Assembly (NCBI RefSeq): GCF_018130785.1 | Contig: NZ_JAFCJT010000005.1 | Location: 282,091 to 346,090 of the forward strand | DNA length: 64,000 nt | From: Bradyrhizobium liaoningense | Lineage (GTDB): Bacteria; Pseudomonadota; Alphaproteobacteria; Rhizobiales; Xanthobacteraceae | Reading direction: 5' to 3' | Part shown: positions 41,974 through 52,991 of the stretch, piece by piece | Numbering within the stretch: the stretch's first letter is position 1 | How the letters are laid out: each line of letters opens with the position of its first letter | Translations under genes and position numbers: made by a program | The notes under the pieces: model-generated | What the model saw: the letters and a program-made list of their open reading frames with translations, nothing else | What the model was told of the DNA's origin: nothing | Database searches by the model: none

Positions 41974-43341
41974 CTACCTCCCCAGCTCCGTCGCCTTCGC
42001 CACGCGGTCGAACCGCTCCAGCGTCATGATCGCGTCCGCGAATTTTTCCGCGCGCGCGTTCAGCACCGGGCGGGCCAGCGTCAGAAACTTCTGCTGCATC
42101 GCCAGCGCATCCGGGAACGAATTCGGCTCGCCCGAGGGATCGGCGTAAAGCCGCTCATGCACGCCGTCGTCGGTGGTGATGCTGACGCGCGCGCCGAACG
42201 GATGGGTGCGGCCGACCTCGAGCCGGTCGTCCTGCACCACGTCGAACTTGTCGGCGAGCGCGTCGATGGCGGCGTCGCCGAGGCGGTTGTAGTCGTCCCA
42301 GCCGAACGAGCCCTGGTCGAGCGCGAGCGCGCCGGTGAAGAACATCGAGAACTGGCCGCCGACGATCGACGTCGGATGCCGCTTGGTGGCGGCATCGCCG
42401 GTCAGCGTGATGCCGTTGCGATGCAGGCCGATCTCGACGCGCTTGACCTGGTCTGGCGTCAGATTATGCTCGCGACGCATCGCGATCAGCGCGTCGATCG
42501 CCGCATGGGTGTAGCGGCAGCTCGGATACGGCTTCACGCCGATCTTCATCGTCTCATAGGTCTTGCCAAGCTCGGCGACCGCCTTGTCGGGATGCGCATC
42601 GTCGGTGTAGCCGGCGAGCAGGCCGTGCTTGCCCTCGACCGATTCCGTCGCGCCGACGAAATCGTTGCGCGCCAGCGTCGCAGCGATCACGCCGTTCATC
42701 GCGGCAGCGCCGACCTGGTAGCGCTTGTTCCAGGCGCCGTTGACCAGGAATTGCAGCGAGCCGGCCGCCTGGCTGCCGGAGACGCCGAAGGCGGCGATGA
42801 TCTGCTGCTCGGACAGGCCGAACAGCTTGCCAGCGGCGGCCGCGGCGCCATAGGTGCCGGCCGTCGCGGTCGGATGGAAACCGCGTGCATAATGCGAGGT
42901 CGGGTCGAGCGCGTTGCCGAGCCGGCAGCAGACCTCATAGCCCGCGACGATCGCGGTCAGCACGTCGCGGCCCGATGCGCCGACCATCTCGCCGACGGCG
43001 AAGGCGGCCGGAACCACCGGCGCGCTCGGATGCAGCGAGGAATCCGCGTGGGTATCGTCGAAGTCGAGGGAATGGCCGAGCGCGCCGTTGAGGAGCGCCG
43101 CGACTGCCGGCGTCCAGGTCTTGCTGTCGCCGAACACGGTGGACTCGCCCTTGGTGTCGAGCGCGAGCGCTTCCAGCATTTTCAGGATCGAGGGGGTGGA
43201 TTCCGCTTCGCTGCGAGCCCGGATGGCGCTGCCGAGGAAGTCCAGCGTCAGCACTTTGGCGCGATCCAGCACCTCCGCCGGAATATCCTGGTATGTCAGA
43301 TTGACGACGTAGGCGGCGAGCGTTGCGGTTTCGTGGGCCAT
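41974..43341 (-). CDS. MmgE/PrpD family protein
   Basis: The 455-residue protein matches the family of 2-methylcitrate dehydratase, cis-aconitate decarboxylase and iminodisuccinate lyase relatives. The hallmark blocks ALLNGALGHSLDFDDTH and HPTATAGTYGAAAAAGKLFGLS are present, as is YPSCRYTHAAIDAL. No other propionate genes lie nearby, so its substrate is open. The start is ATG; it diverges from the FUSC gene. Confidence 0.9.
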   Translation of the reverse strand: MAHETATLAAYVVNLTYQDIPAEVLDRAKVLTLDFLGSAIRARSEAESTPSILKMLEALALDTKGESTVFGDSKTWTPAVAALLNGALGHSLDFDDTHADSSLHPSAPVVPAAFAVGEMVGASGRDVLTAIVAGYEVCCRLGNALDPTSHYARGFHPTATAGTYGAAAAAGKLFGLSEQQIIAAFGVSGSQAAGSLQFLVNGAWNKRYQVGAAAMNGVIAATLARNDFVGATESVEGKHGLLAGYTDDAHPDKAVAELGKTYETMKIGVKPYPSCRYTHAAIDALIAMRREHNLTPDQVKRVEIGLHRNGITLTGDAATKRHPTSIVGGQFSMFFTGALALDQGSFGWDDYNRLGDAAIDALADKFDVVQDDRLEVGRTHPFGARVSITTDDGVHERLYADPSGEPNSFPDALAMQQKFLTLARPVLNARAEKFADAIMTLERFDRVAKATELGR

Positions 43342-43459
43342 CGTGTTTCCTCGTTTTGGCGCGCAAGTTAGGCGGGCTGATTTGGCCTTTCAAGCGGCCT
43401 TGGGGCCGCGGGCATCAGCTATGCTTTGCCTGGCTGCAAGAGGATCGGGACTTCCGACG

Positions 43460-44575
43460 ATGGCATTCGCAAAAGAGCTGTTCGACCGGATCAGGTCGCG
43501 GCGGACGCAATTGGGGCTGGCGATCCGGGTCACGGTGGCCGCAGTGGCGGCCTATGCGATCGCGACCGCGCTGCATCTGCTGTTGCCGCTCTGGGCGGTC
43601 CTGACCTCGCTGATCGTGACCCAGATGAGCGTCGGCCGCTCGCTGAAGGCGACGCGCGACTACATGCTCGGCACCATCGGCGGCGCGCTCTATGGCGGCG
43701 CCATCGCGATCCTGATCCCCTATTCCAGCGAGGTGGGGCTGTTGGGCTTGCTGGTGCTCTCGGTAGCCCCGCTCGCCTTCATCGCCGCGATCAATCCGAG
43801 CCTCAGTGCGGCCACCGTCACGGCCGTGATCGTGCTGCTGGTTCCGACCATGCATCATTCCGATCCCATGACGTCGGCGATCGACCGCGTCAGCGAGGTC
43901 GGGGTCGGCGCCATCACCGGGCTGCTGGTCTCGTTCCTGGTGCTGCCGTCGCGCGCCGTGCGGCAGATCCGCGCCAGCGCGGCCACGCTGCTCGAACTGA
44001 TCGCGGACGCCTTCACCGAATTGCTCGCAGGCCTCACGCGCGGTCGCGACAACGACGCGCTGCACCGGATCCAGGACGGCATCGGCACGGCCATGGTGGG
44101 TATGAATGCCATCGGTGCCGAAGCCGAGCGTGAACGCTCCGCGCGACTGTCGAGCGGGCCCGACACCGGCCCGCTGCTGCGCACCGTGCTGCGGCTCCGC
44201 CATGACGTCGTGATGATCGGCCGAGCCACGGTGGTGCCGCTGCCGGTCGAGGTGCAGATGCGGCTGGCGGCTCCCCTGACGGAAGTCTCGACCGTGATCG
44301 CGCGCTTCCTGCGCTCGGCCGCCGCGGCCTTGCGCGAGGGCGCCGGCGCGCCGCCGATCCACCCCGTCCACGTCGCGCTCCAGCATTATGCCGAGGCGGT
44401 CGCCGCCGTCCGCCAGGACGGCCTGCTCCGAGGTCACCCCGGCGACACCGCCGAGCGCTTCTTCGCGATCGGCTTCTCGCTGGAGCAGATGCACCAGAAT
44501 CTCTGCGATCTCGATCGCGTCGTCGGCGAATGGTCGGAGGCCGCGGCCGATAAATCCGTGCGCGTGGCCGAGTGA
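43460..44575 (+). CDS. FUSC-family inner-membrane protein
   Basis: The 371-residue product has about six hydrophobic helices in the first 200 residues (VTVAAVAAYAIATALHLLLPLWAVLTSL and IGGALYGGAIAILI among them) and a soluble C-terminal helical domain. VTQMSVGRSLKATRDYMLGTIGG matches the aromatic-acid/fusaric-acid exporter signature. It could export aromatic acids, normally with a membrane-fusion partner, which is not present here. I start at MAFAKELFDRI; the upstream frame is not convincing. Confidence 0.88.
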   Translation: MAFAKELFDRIRSRRTQLGLAIRVTVAAVAAYAIATALHLLLPLWAVLTSLIVTQMSVGRSLKATRDYMLGTIGGALYGGAIAILIPYSSEVGLLGLLVLSVAPLAFIAAINPSLSAATVTAVIVLLVPTMHHSDPMTSAIDRVSEVGVGAITGLLVSFLVLPSRAVRQIRASAATLLELIADAFTELLAGLTRGRDNDALHRIQDGIGTAMVGMNAIGAEAERERSARLSSGPDTGPLLRTVLRLRHDVVMIGRATVVPLPVEVQMRLAAPLTEVSTVIARFLRSAAAALREGAGAPPIHPVHVALQHYAEAVAAVRQDGLLRGHPGDTAERFFAIGFSLEQMHQNLCDLDRVVGEWSEAAADKSVRVAE

Positions 44576-44576
44576 G

Positions 44577-45227
44577 CTAACGCTTCGTCAGCCCCTTGCC
44601 CTGCAGGCGCCAGAGCAGGAGGTCGATGCGGTCCTGGCCGAAGAACGGCTCGTTCTCGAACACGAAGGTCGGTACGCCCCAATGGCCGGAGGCGGCGTGG
44701 TCCTTCTCGTTCTCGGCGATCACCTGCTCGTAGCGATCGGGGTCGGCGCTGATCGCTGCATCCATCGCGGCGAGATCGAAGCCGGCCGCCTCAGCGGCGC
44801 GCGCGAGATGATCGCCCTCGTTCCATCCCGCCACCGAGCCGTCCCACAGCACGCGCGCGATCGCGTCGGTGAATGCGAGCGAGCGGCCTTCGAGCTGCGC
44901 CATGGCACCCAGCCGGGTCAGCCGGTGGATGTAGGGTTGCTCGGCCGCGACATCGAACGTCGTCTTGTCCTGTACGATCGGATCGGGCCTCGGAAAGCGG
45001 AACGGAATGCCCTCGTGCTGCGCCACGCGCGTGCTGTCGAGCACCACATAGCGAATGAAGTTCGGGCTGGCCTTCTTGAAGAAGCCGGGCACGCGGACCG
45101 CGAGCGGATAGACCGGCCGCAAATTCACCGCGAGATCGTACTCTTCGACGAGCTTGAGCGTCTTCGGCAGCGCCAGATAGCTGAACGGGCTGCGGAAGGA
45201 ATAGAAGAGGTCGATGGAGAGCGTCAT
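44577..45227 (-). CDS. 2-hydroxychromene-2-carboxylate isomerase-like, DsbA fold
   Basis: The 216-residue product has the kappa-class glutathione-transferase fold. The active-site start is IDLFYSFRSPFSYLALP, with Ser in place of the DsbA CxxC, and the C-terminal SGHWGVPTFVFENEPFFGQDRIDLL is typical. The family isomerises chromene carboxylates in naphthalene breakdown, but most bacterial copies have no proven substrate. It overlaps the DUF2867 gene by ATGA. Confidence 0.87.
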   Translation of the reverse strand: MTLSIDLFYSFRSPFSYLALPKTLKLVEEYDLAVNLRPVYPLAVRVPGFFKKASPNFIRYVVLDSTRVAQHEGIPFRFPRPDPIVQDKTTFDVAAEQPYIHRLTRLGAMAQLEGRSLAFTDAIARVLWDGSVAGWNEGDHLARAAEAAGFDLAAMDAAISADPDRYEQVIAENEKDHAASGHWGVPTFVFENEPFFGQDRIDLLLWRLQGKGLTKR

Positions 45228-45712
45228 TGGGCCGGCTTCACGATGCATCCCATCATGCTGCGCACCACGAGCTTGTGGAAGGGCATGATCAGGGTGAGAT
45301 AGGTCCGGCCGAGCAGGTTGTTCGTTCGCACCAGCGTGGTCGACGTGACCTGATGGGTTGCCGCATCGCCGGCGACATCCACCACGAGGCGGAAGTCGAG
45401 GTGAGAATCATTGAAACCCGCGACCAGCCGCTCCGGCGTCTCGCTCAGTACCGGAAACAGGCCGATCAGGCCGCCGGGCGCGTACGCGCCTTCGCCCGAT
45501 GTCTTCAGCCCGAACGGCGTCACCAGGATGTTGCGCAGGCGTATCATCGCATCGATCCAGCGCGGCCCGTGCAGGACCATTCTGGTGCAGGCTTCGCGGG
45601 CGCTCACGCGCGCCGCGCCGATCTCCACGCGAAACGCGTCGATGAACTGCGCGCCCGCCAGCACGCTGTCGGCGTCGACATTGGGGGTGACTTCGCGGAC
45701 TGTCCCGGTCAT
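45224..45712 (-). CDS. DUF2867 family protein
   Basis: The 162-residue product resembles DUF2867 proteins: DAFRVEIGAARVSAREACTRMV at the start, DFRLVVDVAGDAATHQVTSTTLV in the middle and TYLTLIMPFHKLVVRSMM at the end. The fold is START-like and probably binds a ligand, with no proven function. It is translationally coupled at both ends (ATGA with the MATE gene upstream and with the isomerase gene downstream), so these three are one operon. Confidence 0.85.
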   Translation of the reverse strand: MTGTVREVTPNVDADSVLAGAQFIDAFRVEIGAARVSAREACTRMVLHGPRWIDAMIRLRNILVTPFGLKTSGEGAYAPGGLIGLFPVLSETPERLVAGFNDSHLDFRLVVDVAGDAATHQVTSTTLVRTNNLLGRTYLTLIMPFHKLVVRSMMGCIVKPAQ

Positions 45713-47103
45713 CCCGCCAGTTTGCGCGTCAGCATGCGGAAGCGCAAGATCAAGAGCCCGGCATAGACGAACGTCCCGATCGAGAAACCGATCCAGACGC
45801 CGACCGCGCCGAGCCCGGCGTTGAAGGCCAGCACCCAGGCGATGGGAAAGGCAACGCCCCAATAGCCGATCGCCGCGAACACCAGCGTCATCCTTGTGTC
45901 ATTGATGCCGCGCAGCGCGCCGCCCACGATGGTCTGGAGGCCATCGGCGATGAAGAAGGTCGCGCCGACCACCAGCAGTGTCGCCGTCAGCTCGACGGTT
46001 GCAGCACTTGCCTCGCTGCTGCCGAAAAACAGCCGTCCCAGCTGGTAGCGGCCGAGGATGATGGCGACGGTCAGCGCGGAGACCAGGGCTACACCGAGCA
46101 GGGCCGCGACCAGCCCTGCGCGCTTGACTGCGAGCGGCTCGTTGCGTCCGAAGGCATGGCCGACCCGCACCGTCGCCGCCATGCCGATGCCGAGCGGCAC
46201 CATGAACAGCACGGCGGTGATCTGGAGCGCGATCTGATGCGCGGCGATCGCCGTGGTCGAGATCAGCCCCATCAGCAGCGCGGCGGACGAGAACAGCCCG
46301 TATTCCAGCAGCAGGGAAAACGAGATCGGCGCGCCGACCGCGATGAGCTGGCGCATCAGGGGCCAGTCGATCCGCCAGAGATGGGCGAGCGGGCGGTAGT
46401 CCGCGGATGGCTTTCGCCATGCGGCGAAAGCAAGCACAGCGAGGAAGGTGCCGAGATTGACTAGCGTGGTCGCAAGGCCCGCGCCGAACAGGCCGAGCTC
46501 CGGCAGGCCGAACAGGCCGTGCATCAGGCAATAGACCAGCGCCGCGTTGGCGGGGATCGCTGCAATGGTGATCCACAGTGGCGGCTGCGGCCGGTTCACC
46601 GCGCTCATCATGCTGCGCAACGCGATGAAGCCCAGCGCCGGCGCGATGCCCCAGGCAAGCCCGTTCAGGTAGCGCTGCGCGAGTGCAGCCGATTGCGGCG
46701 CCTGCCCGAGCGCCAGCAGGATGCGCTCGCCATAGAGCGGCGAGGCCATCATCGGCAGCGAGATCAGGAGTGCGACCCACAGGCCGACGCGCAAGGAGCG
46801 GCGGATGCGCCTGACATCACCGGCGCCAAATGCCTGCGCGGCCAGCGGCGACACCGCGGACATCAATCCGAGCCCGAAGGTGAAGCTGACGAAATAAACC
46901 GTATGCGCCAGCGCCGCCGCTGCGACCGCATCCTCGCCGAGCCTGCCGATCAGCGCGAGATCGGTCGTGATCATCGCGATCTGTCCGAGCTGCGTCAGCA
47001 TCAGCGGCACGGCCAGCCGCAGCGTCTCGACGAACTCTTCGGCGAGATGGTTTTGCGGCACGCCGGCTTGCGGCTGCGAACGAGGTTGCACGGTGTCGAG
47101 CAT
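45709..47103 (-). CDS. MATE-family efflux transporter
   Basis: The 464-residue membrane protein has 12 predicted helices in two similar halves, with LAEEFVETLRLAVPLMLTQLGQIA at the start and GLMSAVSPLAAQAFGAGD as the conserved first loop. The second half repeats the pattern around VPLGIGMAATVRVGHAFGRN. It likely exports cationic drugs or metabolites using sodium or proton flow. The ATG at MLDTVQPRSQ is used. It is the first gene of the MATE, DUF2867 and isomerase operon. Confidence 0.92.
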   Translation of the reverse strand: MLDTVQPRSQPQAGVPQNHLAEEFVETLRLAVPLMLTQLGQIAMITTDLALIGRLGEDAVAAAALAHTVYFVSFTFGLGLMSAVSPLAAQAFGAGDVRRIRRSLRVGLWVALLISLPMMASPLYGERILLALGQAPQSAALAQRYLNGLAWGIAPALGFIALRSMMSAVNRPQPPLWITIAAIPANAALVYCLMHGLFGLPELGLFGAGLATTLVNLGTFLAVLAFAAWRKPSADYRPLAHLWRIDWPLMRQLIAVGAPISFSLLLEYGLFSSAALLMGLISTTAIAAHQIALQITAVLFMVPLGIGMAATVRVGHAFGRNEPLAVKRAGLVAALLGVALVSALTVAIILGRYQLGRLFFGSSEASAATVELTATLLVVGATFFIADGLQTIVGGALRGINDTRMTLVFAAIGYWGVAFPIAWVLAFNAGLGAVGVWIGFSIGTFVYAGLLILRFRMLTRKLAG

Positions 47104-47297
47104 GGTTACCCAATAGCATCGTCGAGCGACGAAAACATGGCTCTCGTGTCTCGGACGCGCTGCAGCGCGAAGCGGTGCTGCGCAGAGCCGGGATCCAGAA
47201 TTTACGGGCGCGGCTCTCGCTCGCATGGGCCCCGGCTCAGCAGCGCATCACTGGCGTGCTGCGCTGCTGAGCCGGGGCACGAGACCATTTCAGGACT

Positions 47298-47392
47298 CGT
47301 AGGGTGGGCAAAGGCGCGCTTGCGCCGTGCCCACCATCAGTCGAACACGACAGCAGAAGCGGTGGGCACGCTACGCTTCGCTCACCCTACGA
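47298..47392. repeat. Dispersed repeat, GTAGGGTGGGC family, copy B
   Basis: The left arm begins CGTAGGGTGGGCAAAGG and ends in GTGCCCACC; the right arm begins GGTGGGCACGC and ends in TCACCCTACG. It is the reverse-complement arrangement of copy A at 23305-23391 and lies between the MATE gene and murA. I see no gene in the rest of this 312-bp gap. Confidence 0.75.
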
Positions 47393-47415
47393 TACTGTGG
47401 CGCGGAGGGAGCCCC

Positions 47416-48711
47416 TCAGTTCTTCCGTTCCGGCACGCGCTTGATCTTCGCGCCGAGTGCGTTCAGCCGTTCGTCGATGCGCTCGTAGCCGCGCTCGATC
47501 TGGTCGGCATTGTTGATCGTTGAGGTGCCCTCGGCGCAGACCGCGGCGAGCAGCATGGCCATGCCGGCGCGGATGTCGGGCGAGATCATCGATGCCCCGC
47601 GCAGCCGGCTGGGGCCTGCGATGATGGCGCGATGAGGATCACAGAGAACAATTCGCGCGCCCATGGCGATCAGCTTGTCGACGAAGAACATCCGCGATTC
47701 GAACATCTTCTCGAACATCAGGATCACGCCGTCGCATTGCGTGGCGGTGACGATCGCGATCGACATCAGGTCGGCCGGGAAGGCCGGCCAGGGCTGGTCT
47801 TCCAGCTTCGGCACGTGGCCGCCGAAGTCGTCCTGGATCTTCAGCGTCTGGTTCGAGGGCACGATGAGATCGTCGCCCTCGATGCGGCAGACGATGCCGA
47901 GCCGCTCGAACCCCATGCGGATCGAGCGCAGATGCTCGACGCCGGCGCGCACGATGCGCAGCGGGGAGCGCGTGACGGCCGCAAGCCCGATCAGCGAGCC
48001 GACCTCGATATGGTCGGGCTGGATCCGGTAGGTCGTGCCGCCGAGCGTCGCCGGACCATGGATGATCATGGTGTTGGTGCCGATGCCCTCGATCTTCGCA
48101 CCGAGCGCGGCCAGGAAGTTGGCGAGGTCCTGCACATGCGGCTCGGAGGCCGCGTTGCGCAAATAGGTGACGCCGTCGGCTGCGACCGCCGCGACCAGCG
48201 CGTTCTCGGTTGCGGTGACGCTCGGCTCGTCCAGGAACACGTCAGCACCGGCGAGCCTTGCCGCTCGGAATTCGAGCCGGTCGGTCGCGGTGACCTTGGC
48301 GCCGAGTTGTTCGAGCGCGAGCACATGCGTGTCCAGACGGCGGCGGCCGATGACGTCCCCGCCGGGCGGCGGCAGCATCACTTCGCCGCAGCGGGCGAGC
48401 AGGGGGCCCGCGAGCAGGATCGAGGCGCGGATGCGGACGCAGAGCTCGGGGTCCAGATCGCCGGCGCGGATGCTCTTGGCGTGGATGTGAAGCGTGTTGC
48501 GGGCGGTCCATTCGGCCGCCGCGCCGACCGAGCGGATCAGTTCGACCAGCGTCTCGGTGTCGCGGATCCGCGGTACGTTCTCCAGCGTCACCGGATGCTC
48601 GGTGAGCAGGGCGGCTGCGATGATCGGCAGCGCCGAATTCTTGTTGCCGGACGGCTCGATCGAGCCCGAGAGCCGGTGACCGCCCTCGACGATGTACTGG
48701 ATGGGCGCCAA
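47416..48711 (-). CDS. murA: UDP-N-acetylglucosamine 1-carboxyvinyltransferase MurA, Asp form
   Basis: MurA moves enolpyruvate from PEP to UDP-GlcNAc, the first committed step of peptidoglycan synthesis. The 431-residue product starts with APIQYIVEGGHRLSGSIEPS and keeps SGNKNSALPIIAA and the UDP-GlcNAc sites. At the loop that carries the catalytic Cys in E. coli (C115), it reads PPGGDVIGRRRLDTH, with Asp at about residue 119. The same Cys-to-Asp change is known in mycobacterial and chlamydial MurA, where it gives intrinsic fosfomycin resistance. The start is TTG. Confidence 0.93.
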   Translation of the reverse strand: MAPIQYIVEGGHRLSGSIEPSGNKNSALPIIAAALLTEHPVTLENVPRIRDTETLVELIRSVGAAAEWTARNTLHIHAKSIRAGDLDPELCVRIRASILLAGPLLARCGEVMLPPPGGDVIGRRRLDTHVLALEQLGAKVTATDRLEFRAARLAGADVFLDEPSVTATENALVAAVAADGVTYLRNAASEPHVQDLANFLAALGAKIEGIGTNTMIIHGPATLGGTTYRIQPDHIEVGSLIGLAAVTRSPLRIVRAGVEHLRSIRMGFERLGIVCRIEGDDLIVPSNQTLKIQDDFGGHVPKLEDQPWPAFPADLMSIAIVTATQCDGVILMFEKMFESRMFFVDKLIAMGARIVLCDPHRAIIAGPSRLRGASMISPDIRAGMAMLLAAVCAEGTSTINNADQIERGYERIDERLNALGAKIKRVPERKN

Positions 48712-48830
48712 GTGGATTCTCGCTGTGCTGTTGGGTGGGGCGGGCTGTTTCGGGCGGAAACTACAGAGAATTGAGCGCGGGAGCAATTGTGCCGGCCGGG
48801 GTCCGAGCCCGTCCGTCAGCCTCGAAAGGG

Positions 48831-49298
48831 TTAAAACAGGGCGATGATGTTCGCGACCACATAGAGGATCGCGATCAGGATCAGCGCGCCGATCATGACG
48901 AAGGAAATCTCGATCGCGATGGCGCCGGTGCCGAGGATCGCGGCCACGCCCGCAAGAAGCCTCTCCTCCCGAAAGATCAGCGAGAGGACCGAGAGCAGGA
49001 TGGCCAGCAGGCCGAGCGAGATTGCGGTGGCCGAAGCGGCTTCGCTCCAGCGTCGTCCAGCCGATTTTTCGACCTTCGGCGCCTGATACTCCACGCCCTT
49101 CACGCGCGCGATCACGCGGTCCTTGATGCGATGGCCGGTGTCGACGATGACCTGGTCCGCCGGTGGCGGCGGGAACATCATCGGCACCACCCAGTGCGGC
49201 AGCACAGCCGCCATCAGCGCCAGCACGCCGACAATGCTCCCGATGATGCCGAGACGGCGGGAGGGAAGGGCGGAACCGGTAGCTGCAGAGCTGGTCAT
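48831..49298 (-). CDS. Small membrane protein of unknown function
   Basis: The 155-residue protein has hydrophobic helices at about 17-40 (IIGSIVGVLALMAAVLPHWV), 90-108, and two more near the C-terminus (GVAAILGTGAIAIEISFVMI and ILIAILYVVANIIAL). Between the first two lies a periplasmic or cytoplasmic stretch with HRIKDRVIARVKGVEYQAP. No family is recognised. It lies between gyrB and murA on the same strand, 119 bp before murA. Confidence 0.75.
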   Translation of the reverse strand: MTSSAATGSALPSRRLGIIGSIVGVLALMAAVLPHWVVPMMFPPPPADQVIVDTGHRIKDRVIARVKGVEYQAPKVEKSAGRRWSEAASATAISLGLLAILLSVLSLIFREERLLAGVAAILGTGAIAIEISFVMIGALILIAILYVVANIIALF

Positions 49299-49394
49299 GC
49301 GTGGCGCATCCCGGCCGGAATTGGCCTTACGGGTTCATGCCACTTCGTCGCGATGGTGGGTGGTGAGGTTCAGCGATGCAGCGATTGGTCTGGC

Positions 49395-49480
49395 CGTCAT
49401 GCCCGGGCTTGTCCCGGGCATCCCCGTTCTTTGTTCCGCGGAGCGAGGCGTGGATGGCCGGGACGAGCCCGGCCATGACG
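49395..49480. repeat. Double-hairpin repeat of the GTCATG family near the gyrB stop
   Basis: Two hairpins, ATGCCCGGG-CTTGT-CCCGGGCAT and ATGGCCGGG-ACGAG-CCCGGCCAT, stand inside terminal CGTCAT and ATGACG. It ends 18 bases past the gyrB stop and fits a terminator for gyrB. Confidence 0.75.
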
Positions 49481-49498
49481 CTGTGGAAGCAGCGAGCC

Positions 49499-52051
<2,553 letters not shown>

Positions 52052-52217
52052 TCAGATAGGATTTTTGGGCCGGTTTTCAAGGTGTTCGAAGGTCGATTCC
52101 GGGGCTCGCGAAAAGCCCGATTCGAGACCCCTTTTTTGGCCCTCAAAGACGTGGATTTTGCGGGGGCGCGGAAGCCTGCTCCGAGGTGCTGTGGCGCCCC
52201 GGAACAGGTCTCCGGGT

Positions 52218-52961
52218 TCAGTAGATCTGATCCGGCTTCCTGTCGTCGTCGCCCAACTGGAGGGACCAGGTCTCGCCTGAGGCCACGGTGATGGTGTCGG
52301 TGCGCAACGTATAGCCGGACACGACCAGCTTGTAGGAATACGTGCCCGGCGGCAGATCCAGCGCTTGTGGGTGATTTTCGCCGCCCGCGATCTTGATGGT
52401 CTGATCGTTGATCGTGAGCGAAGCCACGTCGGGCACAAGATAGCCGAATATCAGCCGTGCTTGTCCTGCTGTCGGCAGGAAATTGGCCTTGGCCGCGGCC
52501 TCCGTATTCCGCTGCACGAGGTCGACCGTGGTCTCATCCTTCGCGCGGCCAAGCTTCAGGCTGGCTGGCCCCCTCGGGGAGGCGAAGGCGAGCTGCACAT
52601 GATCGGCGGCAACCACCGTGCCCTCAGGCCTTTCCTTCCAGCCACGCTTTGCGAGCTCCCCGCGGTAGAAGGCGAGCACATCGCTGAGCTGGGCCGGCAC
52701 ATGGGCTTCGAGTCCGACCCGCAGCGGGATTTCGATGCCGGTCACATGGGTGGTGTTGGAGCTGGAGAAGTTGTGTTGCTTCGGCACCGGCAGGTCGGCG
52801 TCGGGATCCGCCGGCGTGAGTGCGGCCGAAGTTTCCGGTGATGGGGGCGGCATCCATCCGCCGGCGCTTGCGGCGATCAGGCCGGCCGCGAGAAGAGCGA
52901 GGCCGCACAGCGGCAGCAGCCACCGTGCCTGACCTCTCATCACACGCCTTACCGTCGTCAT
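52218..52961 (-). CDS. Tandem paralogue 1: exported protein with FYR-EL-GW module and PEGA-like domain
   Basis: The 247-residue protein begins with a basic segment and a hydrophobic helix (LLPLCGLALLAAGLIAASAG), so it is exported or membrane-anchored. At column 27, where its two neighbours have Cys, it has Gly, so no lipobox. The core module reads LSDVLAFYRGELAKRGWKE (92-110) and continues through LAFASPRGPASLKLGR. The C-terminal part LDLPPGTYSYKLVVSGYTLR with a final DTITVASGETWSLQL resembles a PEGA beta-sandwich. I recognise no family with known function. It is 247 residues long, like paralogue 3, and lies 283 bp before gyrB. Confidence 0.85.
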   Translation of the reverse strand: MTTVRRVMRGQARWLLPLCGLALLAAGLIAASAGGWMPPPSPETSAALTPADPDADLPVPKQHNFSSSNTTHVTGIEIPLRVGLEAHVPAQLSDVLAFYRGELAKRGWKERPEGTVVAADHVQLAFASPRGPASLKLGRAKDETTVDLVQRNTEAAAKANFLPTAGQARLIFGYLVPDVASLTINDQTIKIAGGENHPQALDLPPGTYSYKLVVSGYTLRTDTITVASGETWSLQLGDDDRKPDQIY

Positions 52962-52991
52962 ATTCGTTCTCTGCATCAGAGGCCCGGTGGA

